NCBI RefSeq assembly: GCF_011082085.1
Contig: NZ_CP041063.1
Coordinates: 992,001-1,056,000 of the forward strand
DNA: 64,000 bases
Origin: Bacillus sp. Cs-700
GTDB lineage: Bacteria; Bacillota; Bacilli; Bacillales; Guptibacillaceae
Reading direction: 5' to 3'
Made by a program: the position numbers and the translations under genes. The notes beneath the pieces were generated by a model. The model ran no database searches. It had not been told where the DNA came from and saw only the letters and a list, made by a program, of their open reading frames with translations. Shown here in pieces: positions 8,907-18,620 of the stretch. How positions within the stretch are numbered: the stretch's first letter is position 1; the number at the start of each line of letters is the position of its first letter.

Positions 8907-9587
8907 ATGATGAGAAAGATACAGCAGACGACCATTAATTCGGTTGTAAAATATGGACAAACGAAGCTTCCAAAATCAGCGAATACAGAATGTCCGGAAT
9001 GTGGAAATGATGCCGCATTTCAATTGAAATTTGATTATCAAATTAACCAGGCCGTGTTCTCAACGCTTTCTCGCTGTTCCGTTTGTAAAGAAGCGGTGCT
9101 CTTTATTCTAATTAAAACTTCTCACGGTGATCGAGGTGAGGAAGTCGAACTTTTTGTTCATCAAACGTCCTTTACACGTGAACCACTCGGTAGACTAACG
9201 AGTTCTGCTCGACTGCCTGATGACCTTGAACGTGTTTACCGCTCTGCCGTAAATGTACATAACATGAAAGACTGGACAGCAACAGCTGTAATGGCTAATC
9301 GCGTCCTCGAAAGCATTACCGGCAGTTTTCTAGCCGAGAATGAATTAGGACAGCCGCTATCCAAACAGCTCGAAACGCTGGCAAAACAAATTGATTTAGA
9401 AGAACCGATTGTAAAGTTAGGTCAGCTCCTTGGAAAAGGAAGTAATCTGAACGATCTCCTTTGCCTTGAAAAAGCGACGAGCGAAGAAACCGCAAATCTT
9501 ATTATTGATCTACTTGATTCATTAATCGAATACTTATATATTCTTCCTCAACGAATTGTTCATCTTCAAAAACAAATTGAAGGATAA
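8907..9587 (+). CDS. Zinc-ribbon protein with DUF4145 domain
   Basis: The 226-residue cytosolic protein opens with a two-knuckle zinc ribbon, CPECGND near residue 28 and CSVC about 28 residues later. A C-terminal helical region from about residue 110 to 200 resembles DUF4145 (GSFLAENELG, LSKQLETLAKQI). In other proteins DUF4145 is attached to restriction, toxin or nuclease modules, but here no catalytic domain is visible. Two adjacent ATGs at 8907 and 8910 follow GGGGG. It is a single gene between terminators, and its function is unknown. Confidence 0.7.
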   Translation: MMRKIQQTTINSVVKYGQTKLPKSANTECPECGNDAAFQLKFDYQINQAVFSTLSRCSVCKEAVLFILIKTSHGDRGEEVELFVHQTSFTREPLGRLTSSARLPDDLERVYRSAVNVHNMKDWTATAVMANRVLESITGSFLAENELGQPLSKQLETLAKQIDLEEPIVKLGQLLGKGSNLNDLLCLEKATSEETANLIIDLLDSLIEYLYILPQRIVHLQKQIEG

Positions 9588-9588
9588 T

Positions 9589-9632
9589 AAAGAAAAACAG
9601 GTAGCTCATCGTGAGCTACCTGTTTTTCTTTA
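9589..9632. terminator. Bidirectional terminator between the DUF4145 gene and metT
   Basis: A near-perfect long inverted repeat, with core CAGGTAGCTCA/TGAGCTACCTG and loop TCG, is flanked by an A-rich run on one side and a T-rich run on the other. It can terminate both convergent genes. Confidence 0.9.
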
Positions 9633-9656
9633 TCTCGTTTCATTTAAAAGTTACTT

Positions 9657-10964
9657 CTAACCGTTTGCTTCCTCTTTCTTTGGAAGAGAGGGATAGTTAA
9701 TATAAATCGCAATCACTCCAGCAACCGCAATAAGAATAGGATAAAACGAATATGGTAAGAGGGCAAGTGGCGAGATCGATGCAAGTCCTGCAACCGCTAG
9801 AACCTGAGCACCATACGGAAGCATCCCTTGAATACTGCCTGAAAAAATGTCTAGAATACTAGCTGATTTCCGTGGATCCACGCCATACTTTTCAGAAATG
9901 TTCTTCGCCAGCGGCCCACCCATGATGATTGAAATCGTATTATTCGCTGTCGATAAATCAAGCACACTAGCCAAACCAGCTATACCAAATTCCGCTCCTC
10001 GACGTGAGTTTACTCTACTTAAAATCTTATCTAGCACGTATTGAATACCTCCATTATGCTTGATCACTTCGATCATACCACCGATTACGAGGGCAATCAT
10101 CGCAAGGTCTTCCATTCCTTTAATCCCTTCTGTAACGGTGGAAATAAGTCCACTCATTCCAAATGAACCATTAAATAGACCCACTATTCCAGCAAATAGC
10201 GTTCCGCTCACAAGGACAACAAGAACGTTAACCCCAGCGATCGCTGCGATTAGAACACCTAAATACGGAAGGATCGTGATCAAATCAAAAGCACGTTCTC
10301 CACCAACTGTTGCCTGTTCTCCCATCGTTAACACGCCATATATAACGGCAGTGACAATAGCAGCAGGCAATACAATAAAGAAGTTCACTTTAAATTTGTC
10401 TTTCATTTGCGTATTTTGTGTTCGAACTGCTGCAATGGTTGTATCTGAAATCATGGAAAGATTATCACCGAACATCGCTCCACCAATAACTGCAGACAAG
10501 GCAAGTGCTGGCGCAACTCCCGTTTGTTCTGCGATTCCAATTCCAATCGGTGCAAGGGCTACGATGGTTCCCATTGACGTTCCCATTGAAATGGAGATAA
10601 AACATGCAATCAAAAATAAGCCAACGATTAACAAATTCGCTGGAAGAATGGATATACCAAGATTCACAATCGAATCAACCGCGCCAATTTTTTCAGCGGT
10701 TCCAGCAAAAGCTCCTGCCAATAAGAAGACAAGAATCATTAATATAATATTGGTGTTTCCTGCTCCTCGGCAGAAAACTTCCACTTTCTTCATAAAGTTT
10801 TCTTTTCGATTCATTGAAAGAGCTACACCCGCAGCAATTAATGAAGCAAGTATAACCGGCATGCTATAAAAATCCTTTGTCACAATCGCTGTGCCAATAA
10901 AGAGCACAATAAAAATGCCAAGAGGAAGTAACGCCAAGCCATTTCCTTTAATTTCTTTTTCCAT
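9657..10964 (-). CDS. metT: NhaC-family transporter, predicted methionine importer MetT
   Basis: The 435-residue, 11-12-span protein belongs to the NhaC branch of the ion transporter superfamily. It has the conserved stretches ISMGTSMGTIVALAPIG and GGAMFGDNLSMISDTTIAAV. Similar proteins are often labelled Na+/H+ antiporters. The decisive clue here is a SAM-I riboswitch in its leader, which in Firmicutes marks methionine/cysteine genes. NhaC-type genes with S-boxes were predicted by comparative genomics to be the methionine transporter MetT. I infer Na+-coupled methionine uptake, repressed when SAM is plentiful. The gene is monocistronic. Confidence 0.75.
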   Translation of the reverse strand: MEKEIKGNGLALLPLGIFIVLFIGTAIVTKDFYSMPVILASLIAAGVALSMNRKENFMKKVEVFCRGAGNTNIILMILVFLLAGAFAGTAEKIGAVDSIVNLGISILPANLLIVGLFLIACFISISMGTSMGTIVALAPIGIGIAEQTGVAPALALSAVIGGAMFGDNLSMISDTTIAAVRTQNTQMKDKFKVNFFIVLPAAIVTAVIYGVLTMGEQATVGGERAFDLITILPYLGVLIAAIAGVNVLVVLVSGTLFAGIVGLFNGSFGMSGLISTVTEGIKGMEDLAMIALVIGGMIEVIKHNGGIQYVLDKILSRVNSRRGAEFGIAGLASVLDLSTANNTISIIMGGPLAKNISEKYGVDPRKSASILDIFSGSIQGMLPYGAQVLAVAGLASISPLALLPYSFYPILIAVAGVIAIYINYPSLPKKEEANG

Positions 10965-10996
10965 TCTCTCTATCTCCTTTTACTTTTCTACAGCAT

Positions 10997-11023
10997 AAAA
11001 AAACCCACTTCAAGAGAAGAGGG
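10997..11023 (-). terminator. SAM-riboswitch-controlled terminator
   Basis: On the minus strand the stem CCCTCTTC/GAAGTGGG (one mismatch, loop TCTT) is followed by seven T residues, and it lies between the S-box aptamer and the metT start. In the SAM-bound state this hairpin would form and stop transcription. Confidence 0.85.
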
Positions 11024-11031
11024 CTTTTGCT

Positions 11032-11132
11032 CTTATCTCTCAAGATTTCTCTTGCTGGAAGCAGCACCTTTCTGAATGTCAGAGGTTGCTGAAGCTTCTT
11101 CGGGCCAGATCCCTCCACTTCTCTTAATAAGA
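11032..11132 (-). promoter_or_regulatory. SAM-I riboswitch (S-box) aptamer
   Basis: Read on the minus strand, the leader shows the S-box landmarks in order: CTTATTAAGAG (P1 5' side), GTGGAGGGA, TGGCCCGA, CAGCAACC, AAGGTGC and GAGATAAG (P1 3' side). These match the conserved core that binds S-adenosylmethionine, and the expression-platform terminator follows. A candidate sigma-A promoter lies 66 bases upstream. Binding of SAM should end transcription before metT. Confidence 0.93.
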
Positions 11133-11197
11133 AATATGCAATTATTAATGAGCATAAGCTCAAATTTTATTTGAATTCACAATTGAACGAGCTTTAC

Positions 11198-11225
11198 TTT
11201 ATCATGCATGATTCTGCTGAGTCAA
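11198..11225 (-). promoter_or_regulatory. metT: Candidate sigma-A promoter for metT
   Basis: On the minus strand TTGACT and GATAAA are spaced by 16 bases, and this pair lies upstream of the S-box aptamer at a distance that would make a full-length leader RNA. Confidence 0.5.
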
Positions 11226-11244
11226 CTCTTTTTACCTGCATGAA

Positions 11245-11273
11245 AATAAACTCCTTGTTTAAAGGAGTTTATT
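11245..11273 (-). terminator. Terminator of the alpha/beta hydrolase gene
   Basis: A perfect 12-bp repeat, AATAAACTCCTT/AAGGAGTTTATT, is followed on the minus strand by TTTC and lies about 30 bases after the hydrolase stop codon. The plus-strand side also ends in T residues, but no plus-strand gene precedes it. Confidence 0.7.
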
Positions 11274-11304
11274 CAGAGAATTCTCTACCATTACCCGCCT
11301 TAAT

Positions 11305-12144
11305 TTAACGAGTTAAAAACTGTTCTATGTCTTTCATAATCGATGCTGGTCGCTCCTCAGGAAGAAGATGACCAGTTTTCTTATAGACAATCAGCTCAGC
11401 ATTTGGTAAGTCGCTGCTTAAACGTTTCCCAATTTTCAATGGCACAACCCTGTCATTTTCTCCCCATATTAAGAGGCTCGGTGTATGAATTTGTTTTAGT
11501 TCTGCTTCGGACAGGTCACCTTCCCGATCACGGATCATACGAACCAACGATCTAAAAATCCCTTCGTTAAAGAAGGGTTGAATATAACCATCCATCATCT
11601 CTTCATCGATAAGCGCTGGGTCATAAACACAATTGAGCAAATTCCCCCTAACTCCTTTTCGATAAAGCCAGCGTTTTAAGTAGACAGAAAAGAAAGGTAA
11701 GTAGGACGTATAGACGAGACTCTGTTTGGCTTTCTCAAGATATCCTGAGCTACATAGCAAAATATTTTTACTTACAAAATCTTCTTTTAACGCTGATGCT
11801 CTCATAGCTACCTGTCCGCCCATGGAATGCCCGATCATGACCGTATTTTCAATCGAAAGTCTTTCTAATAGCTCAACAACTACTTCTGCATAATTTTGAT
11901 AAGAGTGAACAAAGTGATGAGACTTCTCGCTTTTCCCAAACGGCGGGAGATCAATTGCAACAACGGTGTAGGCCTTTGTTAATAATGGAATTAGCCTTCT
12001 AAAGCTGAAGCTTGAAGACAAAAAGCCGTGAAGCAGGGTTATAACTGGGCGATCAACAGCTTCTTCATTTCTGTAATACTCATAATGAATGTCAATCCCT
12101 TTAATTTTCTCAGTATTTTCTTTTAAATTTTGAGCTAATAACAT
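11305..12144 (-). CDS. Alpha/beta hydrolase
   Basis: The 279-residue protein has the alpha/beta hydrolase fold. It shows the oxyanion-hole HGF motif (TLLHGFLSSSFSF), the nucleophile elbow GHSMGG, an acid in GENDRVV and the catalytic His in KTGHLLPEE. There is no signal peptide, so it is probably cytosolic. The family covers esterases, lipases and C-C hydrolases; the sequence resembles YugF-like proteins of bacilli, with unknown substrate. The start is ATG at 12144. It is a single gene. Confidence 0.85.
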   Translation of the reverse strand: MLLAQNLKENTEKIKGIDIHYEYYRNEEAVDRPVITLLHGFLSSSFSFRRLIPLLTKAYTVVAIDLPPFGKSEKSHHFVHSYQNYAEVVVELLERLSIENTVMIGHSMGGQVAMRASALKEDFVSKNILLCSSGYLEKAKQSLVYTSYLPFFSVYLKRWLYRKGVRGNLLNCVYDPALIDEEMMDGYIQPFFNEGIFRSLVRMIRDREGDLSEAELKQIHTPSLLIWGENDRVVPLKIGKRLSSDLPNAELIVYKKTGHLLPEERPASIMKDIEQFLTR

Positions 12145-12294
12145 CTGTCATCTCACTCCGGATTTCGATTTTGCTTGTTCTAATGATAGTGGTTTTTCAG
12201 TCAAAAATGTCTTGGCAAGGTTTGCGTTATACGTATTTTACCCCAATTAAGAAATGAAAAACTTTTCACCACCCGGAGTGGACATCCATTTTTT

Positions 12295-12624
12295 TCATTC
12301 TAATTCTACGTGAACAAGGTTCAACAATTTAACGTTTCTCTTTTGATTCTTGTGGTCAATGATACGTAGCTCCTTCGTCAATGGCTCGATATAATGAACG
12401 TAGCCAGTAAGGACGTTCGTTTCACCGTTTTTAAAATAGTGAAAGCGCAGCGGCCAATGGAATTCCATAGCCTGGCATATCACTTCATTCATTTCCTCTA
12501 TTTTTTGCTCATCCAGTACCGGCATCTGATTTCTTTTCTCTTCTTCTTTCCAATCACGTAGCTCTTTCACATGCTCAGGTAACATCATTGACGTCCACTT
12601 TATATTTCCGCGATCACGAATCAC
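12295..12624 (-). CDS. YolD-like protein (YqjX type)
   Basis: The 109-residue protein matches the YolD-like family, with the N-terminal RDRGNIKWTSMMLPEHV and a beta-rich half containing FHYFKNGETNVLTGYVHYI. YolD proteins accompany UvrX-type Y-family polymerases, as yqjX accompanies yqjW in B. subtilis, and are part of the SOS mutagenesis module. It begins 12 bases after the uvrX stop and shares its LexA-controlled promoter. The biochemical role is not established. Confidence 0.88.
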   Translation of the reverse strand: MIRDRGNIKWTSMMLPEHVKELRDWKEEEKRNQMPVLDEQKIEEMNEVICQAMEFHWPLRFHYFKNGETNVLTGYVHYIEPLTKELRIIDHKNQKRNVKLLNLVHVELE

Positions 12625-12636
12625 TCTTATCCCCCC

Positions 12637-13893
12637 TTACGCTTTATGCCCACCTACAAGTTTACTTCTGTGCAAGGCTGTACCAGCTTTTGTGTATGAA
12701 ACAGCGCGTAACAGAGCATCCGATCCGTATTTCTCTCTAATGGAATCCATCACATAGCCAAGGTCTCGCTGCTTCGGTCGAGCAGCGTTAAATAAATCCA
12801 GCTGCACTTCTTCATCATTACAAATATTTGAAAGAGTGATGGAAATTTTCCGAACCGTTTTTCTTTCATAAAATTCCTCAAATAGCTGAAGACAAACGTG
12901 ATATACCTCAAGCGTAATTGCCGTTGGACTAGTGATACTCCTTGAGCGGTGAAAACCACCACCGCCTTCTTCTTTACTATAGCTGATGCCAAGGCTGATC
13001 GTACGACCTGCTTTTCCGGCTCTTCTAGCACGTCTCGCCACTTCTTCACTCATTTCAAGAATCACGTGTTGAATTTCCTTTTGATCATAATAATCTCTTA
13101 GCAGGATCTGACTTTTTCCAAAACTAATCTGGCCCTGCATAATGGGCGCGCCCATTTCGGAAAGATCAACTCCCCACGCGTGATGATAGAGCTGATTCCC
13201 CATAACACCAAATTTCTCTTCCAATAAGTGAAGCGGATAATGGGCAAGCTGCTTTACATTCCGAATACCCATTCTGTTTAGCGTACGTTCAACGCGGGCT
13301 CCAATTCCCCACATTTGACTGAGTGGGGAAAGCGGCCACAGCTTTTTAGGGATATCTTCATATGTCCACTCAGCTACCCCTTTTTCTTTCGCTTCAAGAT
13401 CAAGACAAAGCTTTGCCATTAAGAGATTGGGTCCAATTCCAATCGCACTTGGTAATCCAAATGTTTCACTTATTTCATTTTTTATCTTATAAGCTACTTC
13501 AAATTTATCTCCCCATAGTCGTTCTGTTCCATCAATCTGCAAAAATGATTCGTCAACACTGTACGTATGGATACATTCTGATGGCACATAACGATGAAAA
13601 AGCCTCGTTATTTCCATTGACTGTCTCAAATAAGAGGACATTTTTGCGTTAACAATATGAATCCTTATATCATTTGGGATTTCAAACAACCTGCTTCCTG
13701 TACGAATGCCAAATTCTTTTTTTAGTGCTGGAGATGCCGCAAGCACAACGCTCCCCTGTCGTTCTACATCACCAACAACAGCAAGGTAACATGTAAGCGG
13801 ATCAAGTCCCATCTCTACTGCTGAGCAACTGGCATAAAAACTTTTCATATCAATACAAAGGATCGTTTTTTTTGGAAACTGTGAATAGTCCAT
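12637..13893 (-). CDS. uvrX: Y-family DNA polymerase UvrX (YqjW type)
   Basis: The 418-residue protein is a UmuC-like Y-family polymerase. The catalytic acids are in CIDMKSFYAS (Asp15) and YSVDESFLQI (Asp114, Glu115). A helix-hairpin-helix region (WGIGARVERTLNRMGIRN) and a little-finger domain follow. A QLDLF-type segment near the C-terminus is a likely beta-clamp binding peptide. It copies damaged DNA at the cost of mutations. Two SOS boxes upstream and the yolD partner downstream support damage induction. The start ATG is at 13893. Confidence 0.9.
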   Translation of the reverse strand: MDYSQFPKKTILCIDMKSFYASCSAVEMGLDPLTCYLAVVGDVERQGSVVLAASPALKKEFGIRTGSRLFEIPNDIRIHIVNAKMSSYLRQSMEITRLFHRYVPSECIHTYSVDESFLQIDGTERLWGDKFEVAYKIKNEISETFGLPSAIGIGPNLLMAKLCLDLEAKEKGVAEWTYEDIPKKLWPLSPLSQMWGIGARVERTLNRMGIRNVKQLAHYPLHLLEEKFGVMGNQLYHHAWGVDLSEMGAPIMQGQISFGKSQILLRDYYDQKEIQHVILEMSEEVARRARRAGKAGRTISLGISYSKEEGGGGFHRSRSITSPTAITLEVYHVCLQLFEEFYERKTVRKISITLSNICNDEEVQLDLFNAARPKQRDLGYVMDSIREKYGSDALLRAVSYTKAGTALHRSKLVGGHKA

Positions 13894-13920
13894 TCATATC
13901 CCCCTTCCTTCCACCACACC

Positions 13921-13934
13921 GGAACATTTGTTCT
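13921..13934 (-). promoter_or_regulatory. LexA (SOS) box, downstream copy
   Basis: GAAC-ATTT-GTTC forms a perfect inverted repeat matching the Bacillus SOS core GAAC-N4-GTTC. It lies 28 bases upstream of the uvrX start, downstream of the likely transcription start, where LexA would act as a roadblock. Confidence 0.8.
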
Positions 13935-13951
13935 GTTTATCTATACCCTGT

Positions 13952-13981
13952 ATTTTACTCGAATATACGTTCCCTTTACAA
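13952..13981 (-). promoter_or_regulatory. Candidate sigma-A promoter of uvrX-yolD
   Basis: On the minus strand TTGTAA and TAAAAT are separated by 18 bases, and an SOS box fills the spacer. This is the expected geometry for LexA repression. Confidence 0.6.
13960..13973 (-). promoter_or_regulatory. LexA (SOS) box, upstream copy
   Basis: CGAATATACGTTCC differs at a single core position from the consensus CGAACATACGTTCG-type box and lies between the -35 and -10 elements of the uvrX promoter. Confidence 0.7.
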
Positions 13982-15914
<1,933 letters not shown>

Positions 15915-15926
15915 GAAGGTAGTTAA

Positions 15927-15960
15927 GACAGGTAGCCTAGCCGGCGGCTACCTGTCTTTT
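15927..15960 (+). terminator. Terminator of the M4 protease gene
   Basis: A perfect 11-bp stem, GACAGGTAGCC/GGCTACCTGTC with an 8-base loop, is followed by TTTT. Confidence 0.9.
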
Positions 15961-16030
15961 CGTTTGTTGAAGGTTTTATAAGTCGTCAAACGGGAAAGAA
16001 ATGGCTAGAACAAAAAGGGAGGAAGAAATC

Positions 16031-16834
16031 ATGGCGATTTTTAAAGAAGATGCACTAAAGCAAGAGCACGTGTTGATCACTGGAGCGACTGGTGGTATTG
16101 GATTTGAAACGGCAAAAGCCGCTGTTCAAGCCGGGGCTACCATTACGATTACAGGAAGAAATAAAGAGAAATTAGAGACGTTAAAGAATGAGTGCGAAAA
16201 GCTAGTTGCGGATGCTAAAATTACCGTGCTTCCAGCAGACTTAAACAATGAGCAAGATCGTGCTACCTTGATCGAAAATGCGATAAAAGAAAGAGGAACG
16301 ATTACAGGGTTAGTTAATTCAGCGGGAATTGGTGGCGGGGATACGCTCGATCAGTTACAAGAAGAAGACCTTCGTAAGGTGATGGAACTAAATTATTTCT
16401 CAACGGTTTTATTAACACAGCTCGTTTATAGTAAAATGCGGGATGATAAGAAAAAAGGTTCCATTGTGAACCTCTCTTCTCTGTCGGGGCTTCGAGGAAC
16501 TTTTGGTAACACCGCCTATAGCGCTTCAAAGTTTGCCATTACCGGATTTACACAGTCATTTGCACATGAAGCGATTCGTGATGGAATTAGAGTGAACGCC
16601 GTCTGTCCCGGCTTCGTTGACACAGAAATGGGAAGAAATAGCATTGAGTCAAAAGGAAAAAGAGAAAATAAAAGCTTTGAAGAAGAATTAAAAGCAGTAG
16701 AAGAAGCAATGCCTTCAGGTAGAATCACACAACCCGAAGAAGTAGCGAACAGTATCATTTACCTCCTATCAAACGCATCTGAGAACATTATTGGAGAATC
16801 TTTAAAAATTTCAGGCGGAAGTGTAATGCGTTAA
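16031..16834 (+). CDS. SDR-family oxidoreductase
   Basis: The 267-residue protein is a classical short-chain dehydrogenase. It has the cofactor loop TGATGGIG (17-24), the NSAGIGG turn (NNAG equivalent), and Ser-Tyr-Lys active-site residues in LSSLSG and YSASK. The C-terminal GGSVMR matches FabG-like enzymes. It oxidises or reduces a hydroxy/keto substrate with NAD(P); the substrate is unknown. The start at 16031 follows AGGGAGGAAG. A terminator follows, so it stands alone. Confidence 0.87.
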   Translation: MAIFKEDALKQEHVLITGATGGIGFETAKAAVQAGATITITGRNKEKLETLKNECEKLVADAKITVLPADLNNEQDRATLIENAIKERGTITGLVNSAGIGGGDTLDQLQEEDLRKVMELNYFSTVLLTQLVYSKMRDDKKKGSIVNLSSLSGLRGTFGNTAYSASKFAITGFTQSFAHEAIRDGIRVNAVCPGFVDTEMGRNSIESKGKRENKSFEEELKAVEEAMPSGRITQPEEVANSIIYLLSNASENIIGESLKISGGSVMR

Positions 16835-16851
16835 GCTTCCTACAATTGCAA

Positions 16852-16901
16852 AAAAACTCATGGCCATTCGATCCATTAAGATCAAGCAGCCATGAGTTTT
16901 T
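16852..16901. terminator. Bidirectional terminator
   Basis: AAAAACTCATGGC and GCCATGAGTTTTT form a perfect 13-bp stem with a 24-base loop, between the convergent SDR and GNAT genes. Confidence 0.85.
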
Positions 16902-16916
16902 CTATTAGCGATAAGT

Positions 16917-17483
16917 TCAAATGGTACTCGAGTAGATACATGTATCCGTTATTTTCTTCCCATCAATGGACAAGTCGTCATTTTTGAGCGTTCCTTCAAG
17001 AAGAAAACCCAAGCGTTCAGGAATCGCTCGACTCCGCGCATTCTCACGATCACACTGAATTTCAACTCTTCTACAATCCAGGCTTTGATGAGCATATTGA
17101 GTCAGCTTTTGAACAGCCTCTGTCATATAACCATGTCCACTATGCCCTGTCGCCATCCAATACCCAATTTCAAGCTTCGGAACATCCCAATGAATGTTAT
17201 GAAAACCTGTTGATCCTACAAACTCATTTGTTTCTTTCAAAAAAACAAGAAATCGCAAACTTTCACGCTTTAGGAACTTGATGTGTGCTTCTCTTATATT
17301 AATTTCCGTTTCCTCGGGAGTAGGTGTTACCCGCGCAAAGCCTAGCCACGGTCTTAGTTCCTCAATAGACGTTTGAATCGCTTCATTTACTATTTTCCCA
17401 TCACCAGGCTGGGGCATTCTTAACAGCAATCGTTCTGTTTCAAGGGACGTTTCAATTTCCATTAATATCGGATTCACGATCAT
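16917..17483 (-). CDS. GNAT-family acetyltransferase (RimJ/RimL type)
   Basis: The 188-residue protein has the RimJ/RimL-like ETERLLLRMPQPGD start and the acetyl-CoA region GYWMATGHSGHGYMTEAV, followed by CDRENARSRAIPERLGF. Members acetylate protein N-termini, amino sugars or antibiotics; the target is unknown. The ATG at 17483 has its GGAGAG only 2 bases away, so the in-frame GTG at 17477, with better spacing, could be the true start. Confidence 0.85.
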   Translation of the reverse strand: MIVNPILMEIETSLETERLLLRMPQPGDGKIVNEAIQTSIEELRPWLGFARVTPTPEETEINIREAHIKFLKRESLRFLVFLKETNEFVGSTGFHNIHWDVPKLEIGYWMATGHSGHGYMTEAVQKLTQYAHQSLDCRRVEIQCDRENARSRAIPERLGFLLEGTLKNDDLSIDGKKITDTCIYSSTI

Positions 17484-17586
17484 CTCTCCAATGTGTTGAA
17501 TAATTAAGGACCATTCTAACTAGAAGATAAACCGCTAATCAGGTGGATTAGCGGTTTACATGAAAACGGCTTCCCATTCCGACAAA

Positions 17587-17934
17587 TTAAACGGCTTTAG
17601 GATTTGGGCCGAAGCGATTTTCTTCTCGCTCACTTTCAAGACAAGTGAAAACAAGAATAACAATACTACCAATAAAAGGAATGAGTCCAATCAATACCCA
17701 CCAGCCGCTTCGGCCTGTATCATGCAATCTGCGAACCGTTACAGCAAGGCCCGGTAAAAGGATGAATAAAGAATAAATCCCTGTTAGAAATGGAGTAATA
17801 TCAGCAAGCGATTCGATTAATGTTAGGACAACTGAGAAAATGATGTTAAAAAGAGTAAACATCCAATATTCTTTACGCCTTGCTCTCCCTTGAAAGTTCA
17901 CATAGTTCTTCAACACTTTCAAATACCAATTCAT
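17587..17934 (-). CDS. DUF805 family small membrane protein
   Basis: The 115-residue protein has the DUF805 layout: an N-terminal WYLKVLKNYVNFQGRARRKEYW motif region, three or four membrane spans and the signature VRRLHDTGRSGWW between them. It sits in the cytoplasmic membrane and its function is unknown. It ends with a short basic/polar tail, FGPNPKAV, also typical of the family. The 50 bases between it and the upstream side contain no visible terminator. Confidence 0.88.
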   Translation of the reverse strand: MNWYLKVLKNYVNFQGRARRKEYWMFTLFNIIFSVVLTLIESLADITPFLTGIYSLFILLPGLAVTVRRLHDTGRSGWWVLIGLIPFIGSIVILVFTCLESEREENRFGPNPKAV

Positions 17935-18042
17935 ACAACTTCTCCTTTAGCGATTCGATTAAGTTTAGTAGAATAATATCGTGATTCACATGATAGTATA
18001 GCACAAAACATGACATTAATAGGCAAAAAATTCAATAATTGG

Positions 18043-18579
18043 TTAAATAAACTCTCTCCTTAAAAGACTCATTCTAAGTCGATCGACGTAATGCCCTTCT
18101 CGGTAGCGATCTTCTCGCAATATGCCTTCTTCCACAAAACCGCTTTGCTTGTAAGACTTGATAGCTTTCTCATTATCCACTTCCACTCTGAGCCAAATCT
18201 TATTTAATTTCAATTCAGTAAAGCCCCATCTAAGCATCGCTTTCATAGCACTTAAGCCATATCCTTGTCCCCAGTAACGTTTATCTCCAATCGCAATCCC
18301 TAGTTCGGCATGGCCATTTAGCTGATCAATATTTTTCAGATCAACCCATCCTATGTGCTTCCCTTCCTCAGTTACAATCGCTCGCTGCTCATACCCGTTT
18401 TTTCGACTGATGCATAATTGAATCCAGCTGCTCGTTTCTTCTCGGGTAAACGGTGGATATTTTTCTGGCATATTCAGATGCTTTGTCACTTCAGTATCGA
18501 GACACCACTGATAGCGGTCTTCTGTATCCGAAAGAGAGAGTTCTCTTATTGTCACAACTGGCAACGGTTTTCCTTTCAT
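18043..18579 (-). CDS. GNAT-family acetyltransferase (RimJ/RimL type)
   Basis: The 178-residue protein has the acetyl-CoA signature YWGQGYGLSAMKAMLRW and the downstream VEVDNEKAIKSYKQSGFVEEG segment of the RimJ/RimL branch. The start ATG at 18579 follows AGGAGAGC. It lies 41 bases after the Nudix gene in the same direction and may be co-transcribed with it. The substrate is unknown. Confidence 0.86.
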   Translation of the reverse strand: MKGKPLPVVTIRELSLSDTEDRYQWCLDTEVTKHLNMPEKYPPFTREETSSWIQLCISRKNGYEQRAIVTEEGKHIGWVDLKNIDQLNGHAELGIAIGDKRYWGQGYGLSAMKAMLRWGFTELKLNKIWLRVEVDNEKAIKSYKQSGFVEEGILREDRYREGHYVDRLRMSLLRREFI

Positions 18580-18620
18580 GTTTAGCTCTCCTACTTTCCA
18601 TCTTTTTCTTCTGACCCCTA

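Noticed and set aside
10060-10869. Open frame of 269 codons on the plus strand opposite metT
   Set aside because: It is a shadow of the transporter frame. Its composition is Ile/Pro/Ala repeats typical of the reverse complement of membrane-protein codons, with no ribosome binding site.
17559-17573. Possible cre site ATGAAAACGGCTTCC before the GNAT gene
   Set aside because: Two mismatches to fixed or weak positions, and it lies beyond the end of the DUF805 gene with no sensible target.
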